A stretch of 64,000 nucleotides of DNA from Streptomyces fumanus (GCF_014655295.1 NZ_BNBI01000010.1:1-64000); one strand, 5' to 3'; shown: positions 41,764-50,838, numbered from the stretch's first letter. A program made the numbers and translations. The notes: generated by a model not told the origin, from the letters alone.

Positions 41764-42903
41764 TCAGGGCGGACCGGAGCCGTTCAGCCAGAACGCCCCG
41801 TACACCGCCGACCCCACCGCCACACCCGTCACGACCAGCGCGGACCGTGCGGTGCGCGGCCGGGCGAGGGCCGCGGCGAGCGGCAGCAGCAGCGGGAAGG
41901 CGGGCAGCAGCAGCCGCGGCTTGGAGCCGAAGTAGCCCGACGCGCCCAGGGCGAGCGCGGTGACGATCCCCCCGTACACCAGCAGCGGCAGCGGCAGCCG
42001 TTGCCGTACGCCGGCCGCGTACAGCCACACCACCAGGGCCACCCCGGCGGTCAGGCCGAGGCCCGCGAGGGCGGCCGGGAACGACGTGAACCGTTCGGCG
42101 GCGAAGCGGGCGAAGGCCAGGCCGCCGTCGAACCCGTTGCGCCAGCCGGCCTGGACGTCGAGGTAGCCGAGCGGGCCGGTGCCGGTGCGGTGGCCGACCC
42201 ACAGCACGTACCCGGCGGCGCCCAGGGGCGCGAGCGCCATGCCGAGGACCGGTCGCGCCCGCCCGCCGGGGACCGGGCCGCGGGCGAGGGCCGCGACGGC
42301 GCCCGCCCACACCGCCGCCGCGACGGCCAGCCCCACCGGACGGGTCAGCCCGGCCAGCAGGGCGAGGCTCCCGGCCGTCACCCAGCGGCCGGTCAGCACC
42401 GCGTACAGCGACCAGGCCGCCAGCGCCGTGAACAGCGACTCGCTGTACGCCATCGACTGCACGATCCCGACCGGCAGCACGGCCCACAGCAGCACCAGGC
42501 AGACCCCGGCGCGCCACCCGGCCACCCGCTCCCCGACCGCGAAGATCCCCCAGGCCGCGGCGAGCGAGGCGAGCAGGCTCACGGCGAAGCCCGCGTCGGC
42601 GGCCGGCAGCGGCGTCACCGCCGCGCCGAGCCGCTCCAGCCAGGGCAGCAGCGGGAAGAACGCCAGGTCGGAGTGGACGTCGCCGTTCGGCAGCTTCACC
42701 TCGTGGCCGTAGCCCCCGGTGGCCACCCGGGTGTACCAGAGGGAGTCCCAGCGGGCGGTGAGCAGCGTGTACGCGCTCTTGTCGCGGGCGGCGCTCCACA
42801 GGGCCAGGACGAGCAGGCCCAGGGCGCGGACGGCCGCGTAGCCCAGCAGGGCGGGGGCGGCCCGGCGGAGGGCCGGCGCGGAGCGCGTCACAAGATCGGT
42901 CAC
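41764..42903 (-). CDS. PIG-V-like membrane mannosyltransferase
   Basis: A 379-residue protein with about nine to ten membrane segments. Near residue 50 it has RWDSLWYTRVATGGYG, typical of GT-C PIG-V/mannosyltransferase-like enzymes (catalytic Asp at the first loop). HSDLAFFPLLPWLER and YSESLFTALAAWSLYAV are shared with the family. It would use a polyprenyl-phosphate sugar donor outside the membrane. GTG 42903 is taken as start; no better ribosome binding site exists. The region between this gene and PAP2 (41525-41763) is AT-richer than its surroundings and carries no gene. Confidence 0.82.
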   Translation of the reverse strand: MTDLVTRSAPALRRAAPALLGYAAVRALGLLVLALWSAARDKSAYTLLTARWDSLWYTRVATGGYGHEVKLPNGDVHSDLAFFPLLPWLERLGAAVTPLPAADAGFAVSLLASLAAAWGIFAVGERVAGWRAGVCLVLLWAVLPVGIVQSMAYSESLFTALAAWSLYAVLTGRWVTAGSLALLAGLTRPVGLAVAAAVWAGAVAALARGPVPGGRARPVLGMALAPLGAAGYVLWVGHRTGTGPLGYLDVQAGWRNGFDGGLAFARFAAERFTSFPAALAGLGLTAGVALVVWLYAAGVRQRLPLPLLVYGGIVTALALGASGYFGSKPRLLLPAFPLLLPLAAALARPRTARSALVVTGVAVGSAVYGAFWLNGSGPP

Positions 42904-43087
42904 GGGCTCGATTATCGACCGGGCGCCGGGGCGCTCCGTCGCGCGGGGGTTCGTCCTCCCGCCCGCGCACCGCGCGTTTACTGTCTCGACAAGAGGTGAA
43001 CGTCGCCCGTGGGGGGCGGCGGCCGGCGGGCGGGGGAGAGTGGCTGGACGCGCGGCACCGTGCGTCGTAACGTCGGGGCCGAGCCGT

Positions 43088-43104
43088 AACTAGCAGTGCT
43101 AGTT
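43088..43104. promoter_or_regulatory. Palindromic operator before the acyl-CoA dehydrogenase gene
   Basis: AACTAGCA-G-TGCTAGTT is a perfect 17-bp palindrome ending 22 bp before the ATG at 43127. CTAGCxxTGCTAG-like sites are typical of TetR-family repressors, but no regulator gene is adjacent. Confidence 0.7.
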
Positions 43105-43126
43105 TCACTGTCCCGGAGGGTGTCCC

Positions 43127-44302
43127 ATGTCCGCGTCCTTCAATCCGGCCGACCCCCTCGGCCTCGACGACCTGCTGTCCCCCGAGGACCTCGCCGTCCG
43201 TGACACCGTGCGCACCTGGGCCGCCGACCGGGTCCTGCCGCACATCGCCGACTGGTACGAGCAGGGCGAGCTGCCCGTCCTGCGCGACCTCGCCCGCGAA
43301 CTCGGCGCGATCGGCGCCCTCGGCATGTCGCTCACCGGCTACGGCTGCGCCGGCGCCAGCGCGGTCCAGTACGGACTGGCCTGCCTGGAGCTGGAGGCCG
43401 CCGACTCCGGCATCCGCTCCCTGGTCTCCGTCCAGGGCTCCCTCGCCATGTACGCCATCCACCGCTTCGGCAGCGAGGAGCAGAAGCGGACCTGGCTGCC
43501 GCGCATGGCGGCCGGCGAGGTCATCGGCTGCTTCGGCCTGACCGAGCCCGACCACGGCTCCGACCCCGCCTCCCTGCGCACCTACGCCAAGCGCGACGGA
43601 TCGGACTGGGTGCTCAGCGGCCGCAAGATGTGGATCACCAACGGGTCGGTGGCCGGTGTCGCGGTGGTGTGGGCGCGGACCGACGACGGCATCCGGGGCT
43701 TCGTGGTCCCGACCGACGCTCCCGGCTTCTCCGCGCCGGAGATCAAGCACAAGTGGTCCCTGCGCGCCTCCGTCACCAGCGAACTCGTCCTGGACGACGT
43801 ACGGCTGCCCGCCGACGCGGTGCTGCCGGAGGTCACCGGGCTGCGCGGACCGCTCAGTTGCCTGTCGCACGCCCGGTACGGGATCGTCTGGGGCGCCATG
43901 GGCGCGGCCCGGAGCTGCTTCGAGGCGGCGGTGGAGTACGCGCGGACGCGGGAGCAGTTCGGGCGGCCGATCGGCGGGTTCCAGCTCACCCAGGCCAAGC
44001 TCGCCGACATGGCGGTCGAACTGCACAAGGGCATCCTGCTCGCCCACCACCTCGGGCGGCGCATGGACGCGGGGAGCCTCCGGCCCGAGCAGGTCAGCTT
44101 CGGGAAGCTCAACAACGTACGGGAGGCGATCGAGATCTGCCGGACCGCGCGGACGGTCCTCGGGGCCAACGGGATCTCCCTGGAGTACCCCGTGATGCGG
44201 CACGCGACGAACCTGGAGTCGGTGCTCACCTACGAGGGCACCGTCGAGATGCACCAGCTCGTGCTGGGCAAGGCGCTCACCGGACTGGACGCGTTCCGGT
44301 AG
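43127..44302 (+). CDS. Acyl-CoA dehydrogenase (glutaryl-CoA dehydrogenase-like)
   Basis: A 391-residue FAD enzyme. CFGLTEPDHGSDP (about 130, FAD/substrate) and KMWITNG are standard signatures. The C-terminal YEGTVEMHQLVLGKALTG carries the candidate catalytic Glu, as in glutaryl- and isovaleryl-type enzymes. The N-terminal helical domain starts DLLSPEDLAVRDTVRTWAADRVLPHIADWYEQGELP, which is glutaryl-CoA dehydrogenase-like. It oxidises an acyl-CoA and passes electrons to ETF; the substrate is not proven. RBS GGAGGG precedes the ATG and a palindromic operator lies at 43088-43104. Confidence 0.9.
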   Translation: MSASFNPADPLGLDDLLSPEDLAVRDTVRTWAADRVLPHIADWYEQGELPVLRDLARELGAIGALGMSLTGYGCAGASAVQYGLACLELEAADSGIRSLVSVQGSLAMYAIHRFGSEEQKRTWLPRMAAGEVIGCFGLTEPDHGSDPASLRTYAKRDGSDWVLSGRKMWITNGSVAGVAVVWARTDDGIRGFVVPTDAPGFSAPEIKHKWSLRASVTSELVLDDVRLPADAVLPEVTGLRGPLSCLSHARYGIVWGAMGAARSCFEAAVEYARTREQFGRPIGGFQLTQAKLADMAVELHKGILLAHHLGRRMDAGSLRPEQVSFGKLNNVREAIEICRTARTVLGANGISLEYPVMRHATNLESVLTYEGTVEMHQLVLGKALTGLDAFR

Positions 44303-44328
44303 GCCGGCGGGAAAGCGGAAGACGTGCG

Positions 44329-44355
44329 GGCGGGGCCGTGCTGCGCGGCCCCGCC
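44329..44355. terminator. Bidirectional terminator
   Basis: GGCGGGGCCG (44329-44338) and CGGCCCCGCC (44346-44355) form a perfect 10-bp stem over a 7-nt loop, between the convergent acyl-CoA dehydrogenase and sflA genes. Confidence 0.8.
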
Positions 44356-44793
44356 TCAGCTCTGGTTGAAGAAGCCGTCCGAGCGGTGGGCGGCGGGCTC
44401 GCCGCTGATCACCTGGGTGTCGGCCGGGCTCAGCAGGAAGACCCGGTTGGAGACCCGCTCGATCGACCCGCGCAGCCCGAAGATCAGCCCGGCCGCGAAG
44501 TCGACCACCCGCTTGGCGTCCCCGGCGTCCATGGCCGTGAGGTTGATGATGACCGGGACCCCCTCCCGGAACAGCTCGCCGATGGCCCGCGCGTCCCGGA
44601 AGCTGTCCGGCGTCACGGTGCCGATGCGGCGGCCCCGCTCCTCGGCGGTGTCCGCGGCCACCTTCACCCGCGGGTCCGTCACCCAGGCGTCCTGGGACTC
44701 GGAGCCCTCGGAGTAGTCGTCGTCGTAATAGCGCTCGTCATCGTTGTCGTCGACGAGGCCGAGCCACGCACTCGCCTTGCGTACCGATCCCAT
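44356..44793 (-). CDS. sflA: SepF-like cell division protein
   Basis: A 145-residue SepF paralogue. The N-terminus MGSVRKASAWLGLVDDNDDERYYDDDY is the amphipathic membrane-binding helix and acidic linker. The core (about 55-130) reads FRDARAIGELFREGVPVIINLTAMDAGDAKRVVDFAAGLIFGLRGSIERVSNRVFLLSPADTQV, with the Gly-containing dimer helix. S. coelicolor has SepF next to ftsZ plus SflA (SCO1749) and SflB elsewhere; this stand-alone copy beside an acyl-CoA dehydrogenase fits SflA by recalled locus position. It probably modulates FtsZ/DivIVA placement. Confidence is high for the SepF family and moderate for the SflA name. Confidence 0.87.
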   Translation of the reverse strand: MGSVRKASAWLGLVDDNDDERYYDDDYSEGSESQDAWVTDPRVKVAADTAEERGRRIGTVTPDSFRDARAIGELFREGVPVIINLTAMDAGDAKRVVDFAAGLIFGLRGSIERVSNRVFLLSPADTQVISGEPAAHRSDGFFNQS

Positions 44794-45083
44794 GGACGCC
44801 TCCTCTCAAGCGGTCTTCCTTGCTTTCCGCATCCCTATGGTCATCCATGATGCGGACGTCGCGCCAAGTGGATAGACGCCGCGCGGGGGGTTTGTGACGG
44901 TACTGGTGCACAGCGGATCCGTCGAGAGTCCATGTGTCCCAAGGGTCGTTTCCCAAACGGGTGCTGACTGTGAGTGAAATATGACTCTTCTCGGCGGACG
45001 GGTGACGGACAGGGCGTCCGGGTGAAGTCCGCGATCGGTACGATGCCGCAGCTCAGCGTCGTCGTCACCACGGGGGAAGCGTC

Positions 45084-46280
45084 GTGTTCGGAATCGTCAG
45101 GCCGTGCCGGCACCGGCTGGGGGAGGACCTCACCAGCCAGTGGATGGCGCATTTGTGTGGATTGTGCCTCGCGCTGCGCGGGGACCATGGTCAGTTCGCC
45201 CGCATCGTCACCAATTACGACGGCCTGCTGATATCGGTGTTGACGGAGGCTCAGGCCGCACGGGACGCGGGGACGCGCCGGACGGCGGGGCCCTGCCCGC
45301 TGCGCGGGATGCGCACCGCGTCCGTCGCGCGGGGCGAGGGGGCGCGGCTGGCGGCGGCCGTCTCCCTGGTGCTGGCCTCGGCCAAGGTGCGCGACCACGT
45401 CACCGACGGTGACGGACTGCTGGCCCGCCGGCCGGTGGCGCGCGCCGCCCGCCGGGTCGCCGCGCGCTGGGACGCGGCCGGGGCGCGCACCGGCACCGCC
45501 GTCGGCTTCGACACCGCCGTGCTGCTCGACGCGGTGGACCGGCAGGCCGGGATCGAGGCCCTGGCCGGGCCGGGGACGCCGGTCCTCACGGTCACCGAGC
45601 CGACCGAGACGGCCACCGCCGCCGCCTTCGCGCACACCGCCCACCTCGCCGGCCGGCCGGGCAACGCCGCACCGCTCGCCGAGGCCGGGCGCCTCTTCGG
45701 CCGGCTCGCCCACCTCCTGGACGCCGTGACGGACCGGGACGCGGACGCCGCGTCGGGCGCCTGGAACCCGCTCACCGCCACCGGGACATCGCTGGCCGAG
45801 GCCCGGCGGCTCGCCGACGACGCCGTGCACGGGATCCGACTGGCGCTGCGCGACGCCGAGTTCACCGACGGACGGCTGGTCCACCGGCTGCTCGTGCACG
45901 AACTGCGCGCCTCCGTCGACCGCGCCTTCGGCACCGCGTCCTGCGCGCACCCGCCCGCCGCCCCGACCGCCTCCGCTCCCCGCGCCGCCGGGCCCTACGC
46001 CCCGCCCGGCACCCCCGGGGGCCCGGCCGCCCCGCCGCCGGAGCCGCCGCGCGGGAACCGGCGGGGGCTGCTCGCCGGGTGCGCGGTGTGGCTGGGGCTG
46101 GCCTGCACCTGCCAGTTGTGCTGCGGCACCTACTCCGACCCCTGGACCGGCGAGCGCAAGCAGAGCCCGTGCGGCAACTGCGACTGCGGCGGGTGCGGCG
46201 ACTGCTGCCAGTGCTGCCAGTGCTGCGGCGAGGAGGGCTGCTGCGACGGGTGCGACTGCGGGTGCGATTGCGGGTGCTGA
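45084..46280 (+). CDS. DUF5685-type protein with very cysteine-rich C-terminal tail
   Basis: A 398-residue protein. The N-terminal domain (MFGIVRPCRHRLGEDLTSQWMAHLCGLCLALRGDHGQFARIVTNYDGLL) and the following helices match the DUF5685 pattern, with Cys in RPCRH and LCGLC. Residues about 290-325 are a Pro/Ala linker. A hydrophobic segment GLLAGCAVWLGLACTCQLCC follows. The last 45 residues carry about 17 Cys in CxC, CC and CxxC spacing with Gly and Asp. 22 Cys occur after residue 330. GTG 45084 follows GGGGGAAG. It may be membrane-attached and metal-binding; both are inference. No partner gene is evident. Confidence 0.8.
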   Translation: MFGIVRPCRHRLGEDLTSQWMAHLCGLCLALRGDHGQFARIVTNYDGLLISVLTEAQAARDAGTRRTAGPCPLRGMRTASVARGEGARLAAAVSLVLASAKVRDHVTDGDGLLARRPVARAARRVAARWDAAGARTGTAVGFDTAVLLDAVDRQAGIEALAGPGTPVLTVTEPTETATAAAFAHTAHLAGRPGNAAPLAEAGRLFGRLAHLLDAVTDRDADAASGAWNPLTATGTSLAEARRLADDAVHGIRLALRDAEFTDGRLVHRLLVHELRASVDRAFGTASCAHPPAAPTASAPRAAGPYAPPGTPGGPAAPPPEPPRGNRRGLLAGCAVWLGLACTCQLCCGTYSDPWTGERKQSPCGNCDCGGCGDCCQCCQCCGEEGCCDGCDCGCDCGC

Positions 46281-46383
46281 GGAGGTGCTGAGGGGGGTGC
46301 GTCGGGCGGGGGCCGGGGGGCAGGTGCAGGTGGGGGCGGGTAGTGGTCGGTGCGGTGTGCCGGGTGCGTGGGAGGCTGGGGGC

Positions 46384-47178
46384 ATGACGACGGACGTACC
46401 GGATGTTTCAGACGCATGGCAGCGGTGGCACGAGCAGCGGGTGGCGGCGGTGACGGCGCCCTACGGACCGCTCGCGCTGACCGGCACGTACTGGCTGGAG
46501 GACCACCCGGACGGCCGGCTCCCCGGCATCCCCGGGAACTGGACGTCCGGCCGGGACACGGTGGTGCTGACCGCCGGGGAGGGCGACGGGTTGACCCTGG
46601 ACGGGCGGCCCTTCACCGGCCGGACGCTGCTCACCGCCGACCACGGCCCGGCCGGCGCGGCCCGGGTGGCGCACGGTGAGCGGAAGCTGGTGGTTATGGT
46701 CCGCGAGGGCGCCTGGGGGGTACGGGACTTCGACCCGGACGCCGAGGCGCGGCGGGCGTTCCGGGGCATCGAGGCCACCCCGTACGATCCGCGCTGGTCG
46801 GTGCCCGGGCGGTTCACGCCGTACGGCGACGGGGACCGTAGGGTGCGGGTGCCGAACGCCGACGGGCGCGAGCGCGGGCTCGGGCTCTCCGGGGAACTGG
46901 CCTTCACGCTGGCCGGGCGGGAGCTGACGCTCCAGGTGGCGGTCGAGGAGGACGGCTCGCTGTGGGCGGTGTTCGCCGACGCCACCAGCGGGGTGAGCAG
47001 TTACCGCTTCCGGTTCCTGCGGCCGCCGGCGCCGGACGGGCAGGGCCGTACGACGGTCGACCTCAACCGCGCGCTGCTGCCGCCGTGCGCGTTCGCCGAC
47101 CACTTCATCTGCCCGTTCCCGCCCCCGGGCAACACCCTGGACATCGCCGTCGAGGCGGGGGAGCGCGCGCCGGCGTGA
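46384..47178 (+). CDS. DUF1684 family protein
   Basis: A 264-residue protein. WQRWHEQRVAAVTAPYGPLALTGTYWLEDHPDGRLPGIPGNWT at the start and LPPCAFADHFICPFPPPGNTLDIAVEAGE at the end are the diagnostic halves of DUF1684. The fold is all-beta in prediction and no catalytic residue is known. No signal peptide. ATG 46384 gives the standard length. The gap to the Cys-tailed gene is 103 bp of G-rich sequence with no feature seen. Confidence 0.88.
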   Translation: MTTDVPDVSDAWQRWHEQRVAAVTAPYGPLALTGTYWLEDHPDGRLPGIPGNWTSGRDTVVLTAGEGDGLTLDGRPFTGRTLLTADHGPAGAARVAHGERKLVVMVREGAWGVRDFDPDAEARRAFRGIEATPYDPRWSVPGRFTPYGDGDRRVRVPNADGRERGLGLSGELAFTLAGRELTLQVAVEEDGSLWAVFADATSGVSSYRFRFLRPPAPDGQGRTTVDLNRALLPPCAFADHFICPFPPPGNTLDIAVEAGERAPA

Positions 47179-47376
47179 GCCGGGCGGACGCCCGCGCGGC
47201 GGCCGACGGCCGAAAGGCACCCTTGCGCCGACCGGCCGTTCGGCCGAATACTCCCCCTCAGCGCTTGTCAGGGGCACGCTGTGTTCCGGAATCCGGACGT
47301 CCGGGCCTCTGGCTGCGCCTCACGGGCCCACGACCCCACGAGTAGGCCCCCGACTTCCCCCGTGGAGGAACGAAAA

Positions 47377-48282
47377 GTGAGGATCAAGCGCACCACCCCC
47401 CGCAGCGGTATCACGAGACGAACCCGGTTGCTCGCCGTATCGACCGGTCTCGTGGCCGCCGCAGCGATCGCGGTACCGAGCGCGAACGCGTCGGAGACGC
47501 CCAGCACCTTCAGCTCCGCCGAGCTCAAGAGCGTGAGCAACTCGGTGCTGAAGGCCGACGTCCCGGGCACCGCCTGGGCCGTCGACAGCAAGACCGGCAA
47601 GGTCCTGCTCACCGTCGACAGCACGGTGTCCCAGGCCGAGATAGCCAAGATCAAGAAGCAGGCCGGCGAGAACGCCGGCGCGCTGACGATCAAGCGCACT
47701 CCGGGCACGTTCAGCAAGCTGATCCAGGGTGGCGACGCCATCTACGCGGACAGTTGGCGCTGCTCGCTCGGCTTCAACGTGCAGAACAGCAGCGGCACCC
47801 AGTACTTCCTGACCGCCGGCCACTGCACCGACGGCGCCGGCAACTGGTACTCCAACTCCGCGCGTACCACGGTCATCGGTACGACCGCCGGTTCCAGCTT
47901 CCCGGGCAACGACTACGGCATCGTGCGGTACACCGGGTCCGTCAGCCGGCCCGGCACCGCCAACGGCGTGGACATCACCAGCGCGGCCACCCCGGCGGTG
48001 GGCACCACCGTCATCCGGGACGGCTCGACCACCGGTACGCACAGCGGCCGGGTCACCGCCCTGAACACCACCGTCAACTACGGCGGCGGCGACATCGTCT
48101 CGGGCCTGATCCAGACCACGGTCTGCGCCGAGCCCGGCGACTCCGGCGGCCCGCTCTACAGCAACAGCGGCATCGCGTACGGTCTGACCTCCGGCGGCAG
48201 CGGCAACTGCACCTCCGGCGGTACGACCTTCTTCCAGCCGGTCACCGAGGCGCTGAGCGCCTACGGCGTCAACGTCTACTGA
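47377..48282 (+). CDS. Streptogrisin B-like secreted serine protease (S1E) precursor
   Basis: A 301-residue prepro-enzyme. Residues 1-38 are a signal peptide with twin Arg (GITRRTRLLAVSTGLVAAAAIAVPSANA). A propeptide of about 76 residues acts as folding chaperone. Mature protease begins near GGDAIYADSWRCSLGFNVQ. Catalytic triad: His in YFLTAGHCTDG, Asp in GNDYGIVRY, Ser in AEPGDSGGPLYS; disulphides at RCS/HC and VCAEPG/GNCTSG. It closely resembles S. griseus protease B. GTG 47377 is set by GGAGG at 47364-47368. The second protease gene follows 404 bp downstream. Confidence 0.93.
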   Translation: MRIKRTTPRSGITRRTRLLAVSTGLVAAAAIAVPSANASETPSTFSSAELKSVSNSVLKADVPGTAWAVDSKTGKVLLTVDSTVSQAEIAKIKKQAGENAGALTIKRTPGTFSKLIQGGDAIYADSWRCSLGFNVQNSSGTQYFLTAGHCTDGAGNWYSNSARTTVIGTTAGSSFPGNDYGIVRYTGSVSRPGTANGVDITSAATPAVGTTVIRDGSTTGTHSGRVTALNTTVNYGGGDIVSGLIQTTVCAEPGDSGGPLYSNSGIAYGLTSGGSGNCTSGGTTFFQPVTEALSAYGVNVY

Positions 48283-48686
48283 GCGGACGTCACCGGACGG
48301 ATCGGAACTAGTGGTTCCGGGGAGCCCCCGCACGCCAGTCGTGCGGGGGCTCTCCCTTGTCCGCGGCCGGGGCCGCCGGGCCGCGCCGTCCGGGTGGGGC
48401 GGCCCCTCCCCGGAACCCCCGGCGGGGAGCGGATCCGGACAGGACCGGACCGTCCCGCCGGCCGGGGGATCACCCGTCCGTGATGTTTGCGGAAGCGGAC
48501 CGGCCGGTGGCGGGGGCGAACGGTGAAGGGCGTGTGCCCGCGCTGGAGTTGTCGTGCGCACGTGTCCGGGGCGACCTTGTGTGCGACCTGGGCGTTTCGG
48601 AACAGTGGATTCCAGGTCAGCCGTCCTTCCGGCCCCCGAGACCCCCACGCCCGCCGGGCCGGCCCCCCCCCACAGGAGGACCCGAG
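48283..48686. other. Inter-protease region
   Basis: 404 bp. The first part holds the terminator at 48322-48352. The rest is upstream sequence of the second protease, with no gene supported. Both protease leaders contain a TTCGGAA/TTCCGGAA-like element (48596 region and 47283 region) that might be a shared promoter part; this is weak. Confidence 0.4.
48322..48352 (+). terminator. Terminator of the first protease gene
   Basis: GAGCCCCCGCACG (48322-48334) and CGTGCGGGGGCTC (48340-48352) form a perfect 13-bp stem with a CCAGT loop, 40 bp after the stop. Confidence 0.88.
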
Positions 48687-49760
48687 TTGAAGCACCGACG
48701 CACTTCCGGGCGGCGTACCGCCGTGGCCGGAGCGGGTATCGCCGCCCTGGTCGCCGTGGCCGTCACGTTCCAGACCGCGAACGCCGGCGCGGCCCCCGCG
48801 CCCGAACCCCTGTCCGCCGCGGCGGCCGGAAAGCTCGCCTCGGCCCTGCTGACGGAGCTCGGCGGCGACGCGGCCGGCACGTACTACGACGCCGAGGCCC
48901 GGAACCTGGTCGTCAACGTGCTCGACGACGACGCCGCGCGGACCGTCGAGGAGGCGGGCGCGAGGGCGAGGGTCGTCGCGCACTCCCTCGCCGACCTCGG
49001 CGACGCGCGCGCCGTCCTGAAGCGGGACGCCACCGTCCCGGGCACCTCCTGGGTGACCGACCCCATCGCCGGCAAGGTCGTGGTCACCGCCGACCGCACC
49101 GTCTCCGGGGCCGAGCGGGCCGCGCTGGCGAAGGTGGTTGGTGGGCTCGGCGACCGGGCCGAACTCCGCCGTACGGAAGGAAAGTACGAGCCCTTCCTCG
49201 CGGGCGGCGACGCCATCACCGGCAACGGCGGCCGCTGCTCGCTCGGCTTCAACGTGACCCGGGGCGGCGCACCGTACTTCCTCACCGCCGGCCACTGCAC
49301 CGAGTCCGCCTCCACCTGGTCGGACTCCTCCGGCACCGTCGTCGGCCGCACCGCGGCCTCCAGCTTCCCCGGCGACGACTACGGCCTGGTCGAGTACACC
49401 GCCGACGTGGCCCACCCCAGCGAGGTCGACCTCTACGACGGCACCGCGCAGCCGATCACCGGCGCCGCCGAGGCCACCGTCGGCCTGGCGGTGACCCGCA
49501 GCGGCTCCACCACCCAGGTGCACTCCGGCACCGTCACCGGCCTCGACGCCACCGTGAACTACGGCAACGGCGATGTCGTCGACGGCCTGATCCGGACCGA
49601 CGTCTGCGCCGAGCCCGGCGACAGCGGCGGCCCGCTGTTCTCCGGCAGCAGCGCGATCGGCCTCACCTCCGGCGGCAGCGGCGACTGCGTCTCGGGCGGG
49701 GAGACCTTCTTCCAGCCGGTGACCGAGGCCCTGGCGGCGACCGGGACGCGGATCGGCTGA
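48687..49760 (+). CDS. Streptogrisin D-like secreted serine protease (S1E) precursor
   Basis: A 357-residue precursor related to S. griseus SGPD. The N-terminus LKHRRTSGRRTAVAGAGIAALVAVAVTFQTANA is the signal region. A long propeptide (about 33-165) includes GTYYDAEARNLVVNVLDDD and PGTSWVTDPIAGKVVVTAD. Mature enzyme starts near FLAGGDAITGNGGRCSLGF. Triad: His in LTAGHCTES, Asp in GDDYGLVEY, Ser in AEPGDSGGPLFS. TTG 48687 is chosen because AGGAGG lies 7 nt upstream; no in-frame ATG/GTG nearby has a site. It is a tandem paralogue of the preceding protease, longer in the propeptide. Confidence 0.92.
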   Translation: MKHRRTSGRRTAVAGAGIAALVAVAVTFQTANAGAAPAPEPLSAAAAGKLASALLTELGGDAAGTYYDAEARNLVVNVLDDDAARTVEEAGARARVVAHSLADLGDARAVLKRDATVPGTSWVTDPIAGKVVVTADRTVSGAERAALAKVVGGLGDRAELRRTEGKYEPFLAGGDAITGNGGRCSLGFNVTRGGAPYFLTAGHCTESASTWSDSSGTVVGRTAASSFPGDDYGLVEYTADVAHPSEVDLYDGTAQPITGAAEATVGLAVTRSGSTTQVHSGTVTGLDATVNYGNGDVVDGLIRTDVCAEPGDSGGPLFSGSSAIGLTSGGSGDCVSGGETFFQPVTEALAATGTRIG

Positions 49761-49779
49761 GACCCGCCGGTCTCCCGGG

Positions 49780-50838
49780 TCAGCCCGCCTGGGTCGGCAG
49801 TTCCGCCTCGTCGCGTCGCCGGCGCAGGGCCGACGCCAGCATCGTGAGCGCCGTCCCCGCCACCGCCCACGCCCACAGCACCAGCAGGGACAGGGTCAGG
49901 TCGTTGCTCCGGAAGTACGCGACCGAGCGGGCCGCCCAGGTGCCCGCGCCCGGCGGCAGCGCCGGGCCGATCGCCTTCCAGAACGGCGGCAGCATCGGCA
50001 GCGGGAAGGCGCCGCCCGCGCTCGGGTTGCCCGCGATCACCACCAGCAGGATCGCCAGCCCGATGCCGACGATCCCGAAGACGCCCTGGAGGGCGAGGGT
50101 GGCGGCGCCCACCGCGAAGGTGACCAGCGCGCCCAGCCCCCACAGGTCGGCCACGCCGCCGGGCAGCGCGCCCAGGACCGGCCCGACGATCACCGCGCCG
50201 CCGAGCCCGCCGACGATCGCGACCAGCGCCATCACGATCAGCCGGATCGCGGCCCGGCGCGGGTTGGCGGGCCGGGCGCCGGTGCTGATGGCGAGGATCG
50301 AGGCGCACAGATAGCCGCCGACGCACCAGCCGACGACCAGGTAGAACGAGGACAGCCCGTCGAAGTCGCGGGGCGAGGCCGGGGCCACGTCGACGGTCCG
50401 CACGGTCCGCCGCTCGGCCCGCTCCGCCTCGGTGACGAGGCCCTTCAGGGTGGTGGCGAGGGCGGTGCCGCCGCCGGAGGCGACCAGCAGGGTGTCCCGG
50501 GTGCCGCGCGGGTCCACGACCAGGGCGCCGTCGATCTCCCGGTCCATGATCTTCTTCCGGGCGCCCGCCTCGTCCCGTACCGCGCGCGGGTCCAGCGGCG
50601 TACCGGGCAGCCCTTCCAGTTGGGCCACCGTGCGCCCGGCGGCGGCCCCGGGGGCGACCACCCCGAAGGGCACGTCCCTCGGCTTCGGGTCGTGCAGCGC
50701 GCCGACGTAGGAGGCGATGAACAGCAACTGGAGCGCGAGCACGCCGAGCACGAGCAGCGTGGCCCGCGGGGTGACGGCGTCCCTCACCTCGTCCAGGAAG
50801 GAGCCCTTCCGGGACGCGGCGCCGGTGGTGTGTGACAT
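49780..50838 (-). CDS. ABC-2/YhgE-like membrane protein (DUF3533-type)
   Basis: A 352-residue integral membrane protein. An N-terminal helix (TPRATLLVLGVLALQLLFIASYVGALHDP) and an extracytoplasmic loop with DVPFGVVAPGAAAGRTVAQLEGLPG and DREIDGALVVDP follow the YhgE/ABC-2 permease pattern. Five to six C-terminal membrane helices follow from residue 175. No ATPase gene is adjacent. The ATG at 50838 has a normal context. It is convergent with the second protease gene, and the SOS-controlled dnaE2 starts behind it in the divergent direction. Confidence 0.82.
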   Translation of the reverse strand: MSHTTGAASRKGSFLDEVRDAVTPRATLLVLGVLALQLLFIASYVGALHDPKPRDVPFGVVAPGAAAGRTVAQLEGLPGTPLDPRAVRDEAGARKKIMDREIDGALVVDPRGTRDTLLVASGGGTALATTLKGLVTEAERAERRTVRTVDVAPASPRDFDGLSSFYLVVGWCVGGYLCASILAISTGARPANPRRAAIRLIVMALVAIVGGLGGAVIVGPVLGALPGGVADLWGLGALVTFAVGAATLALQGVFGIVGIGLAILLVVIAGNPSAGGAFPLPMLPPFWKAIGPALPPGAGTWAARSVAYFRSNDLTLSLLVLWAWAVAGTALTMLASALRRRRDEAELPTQAG

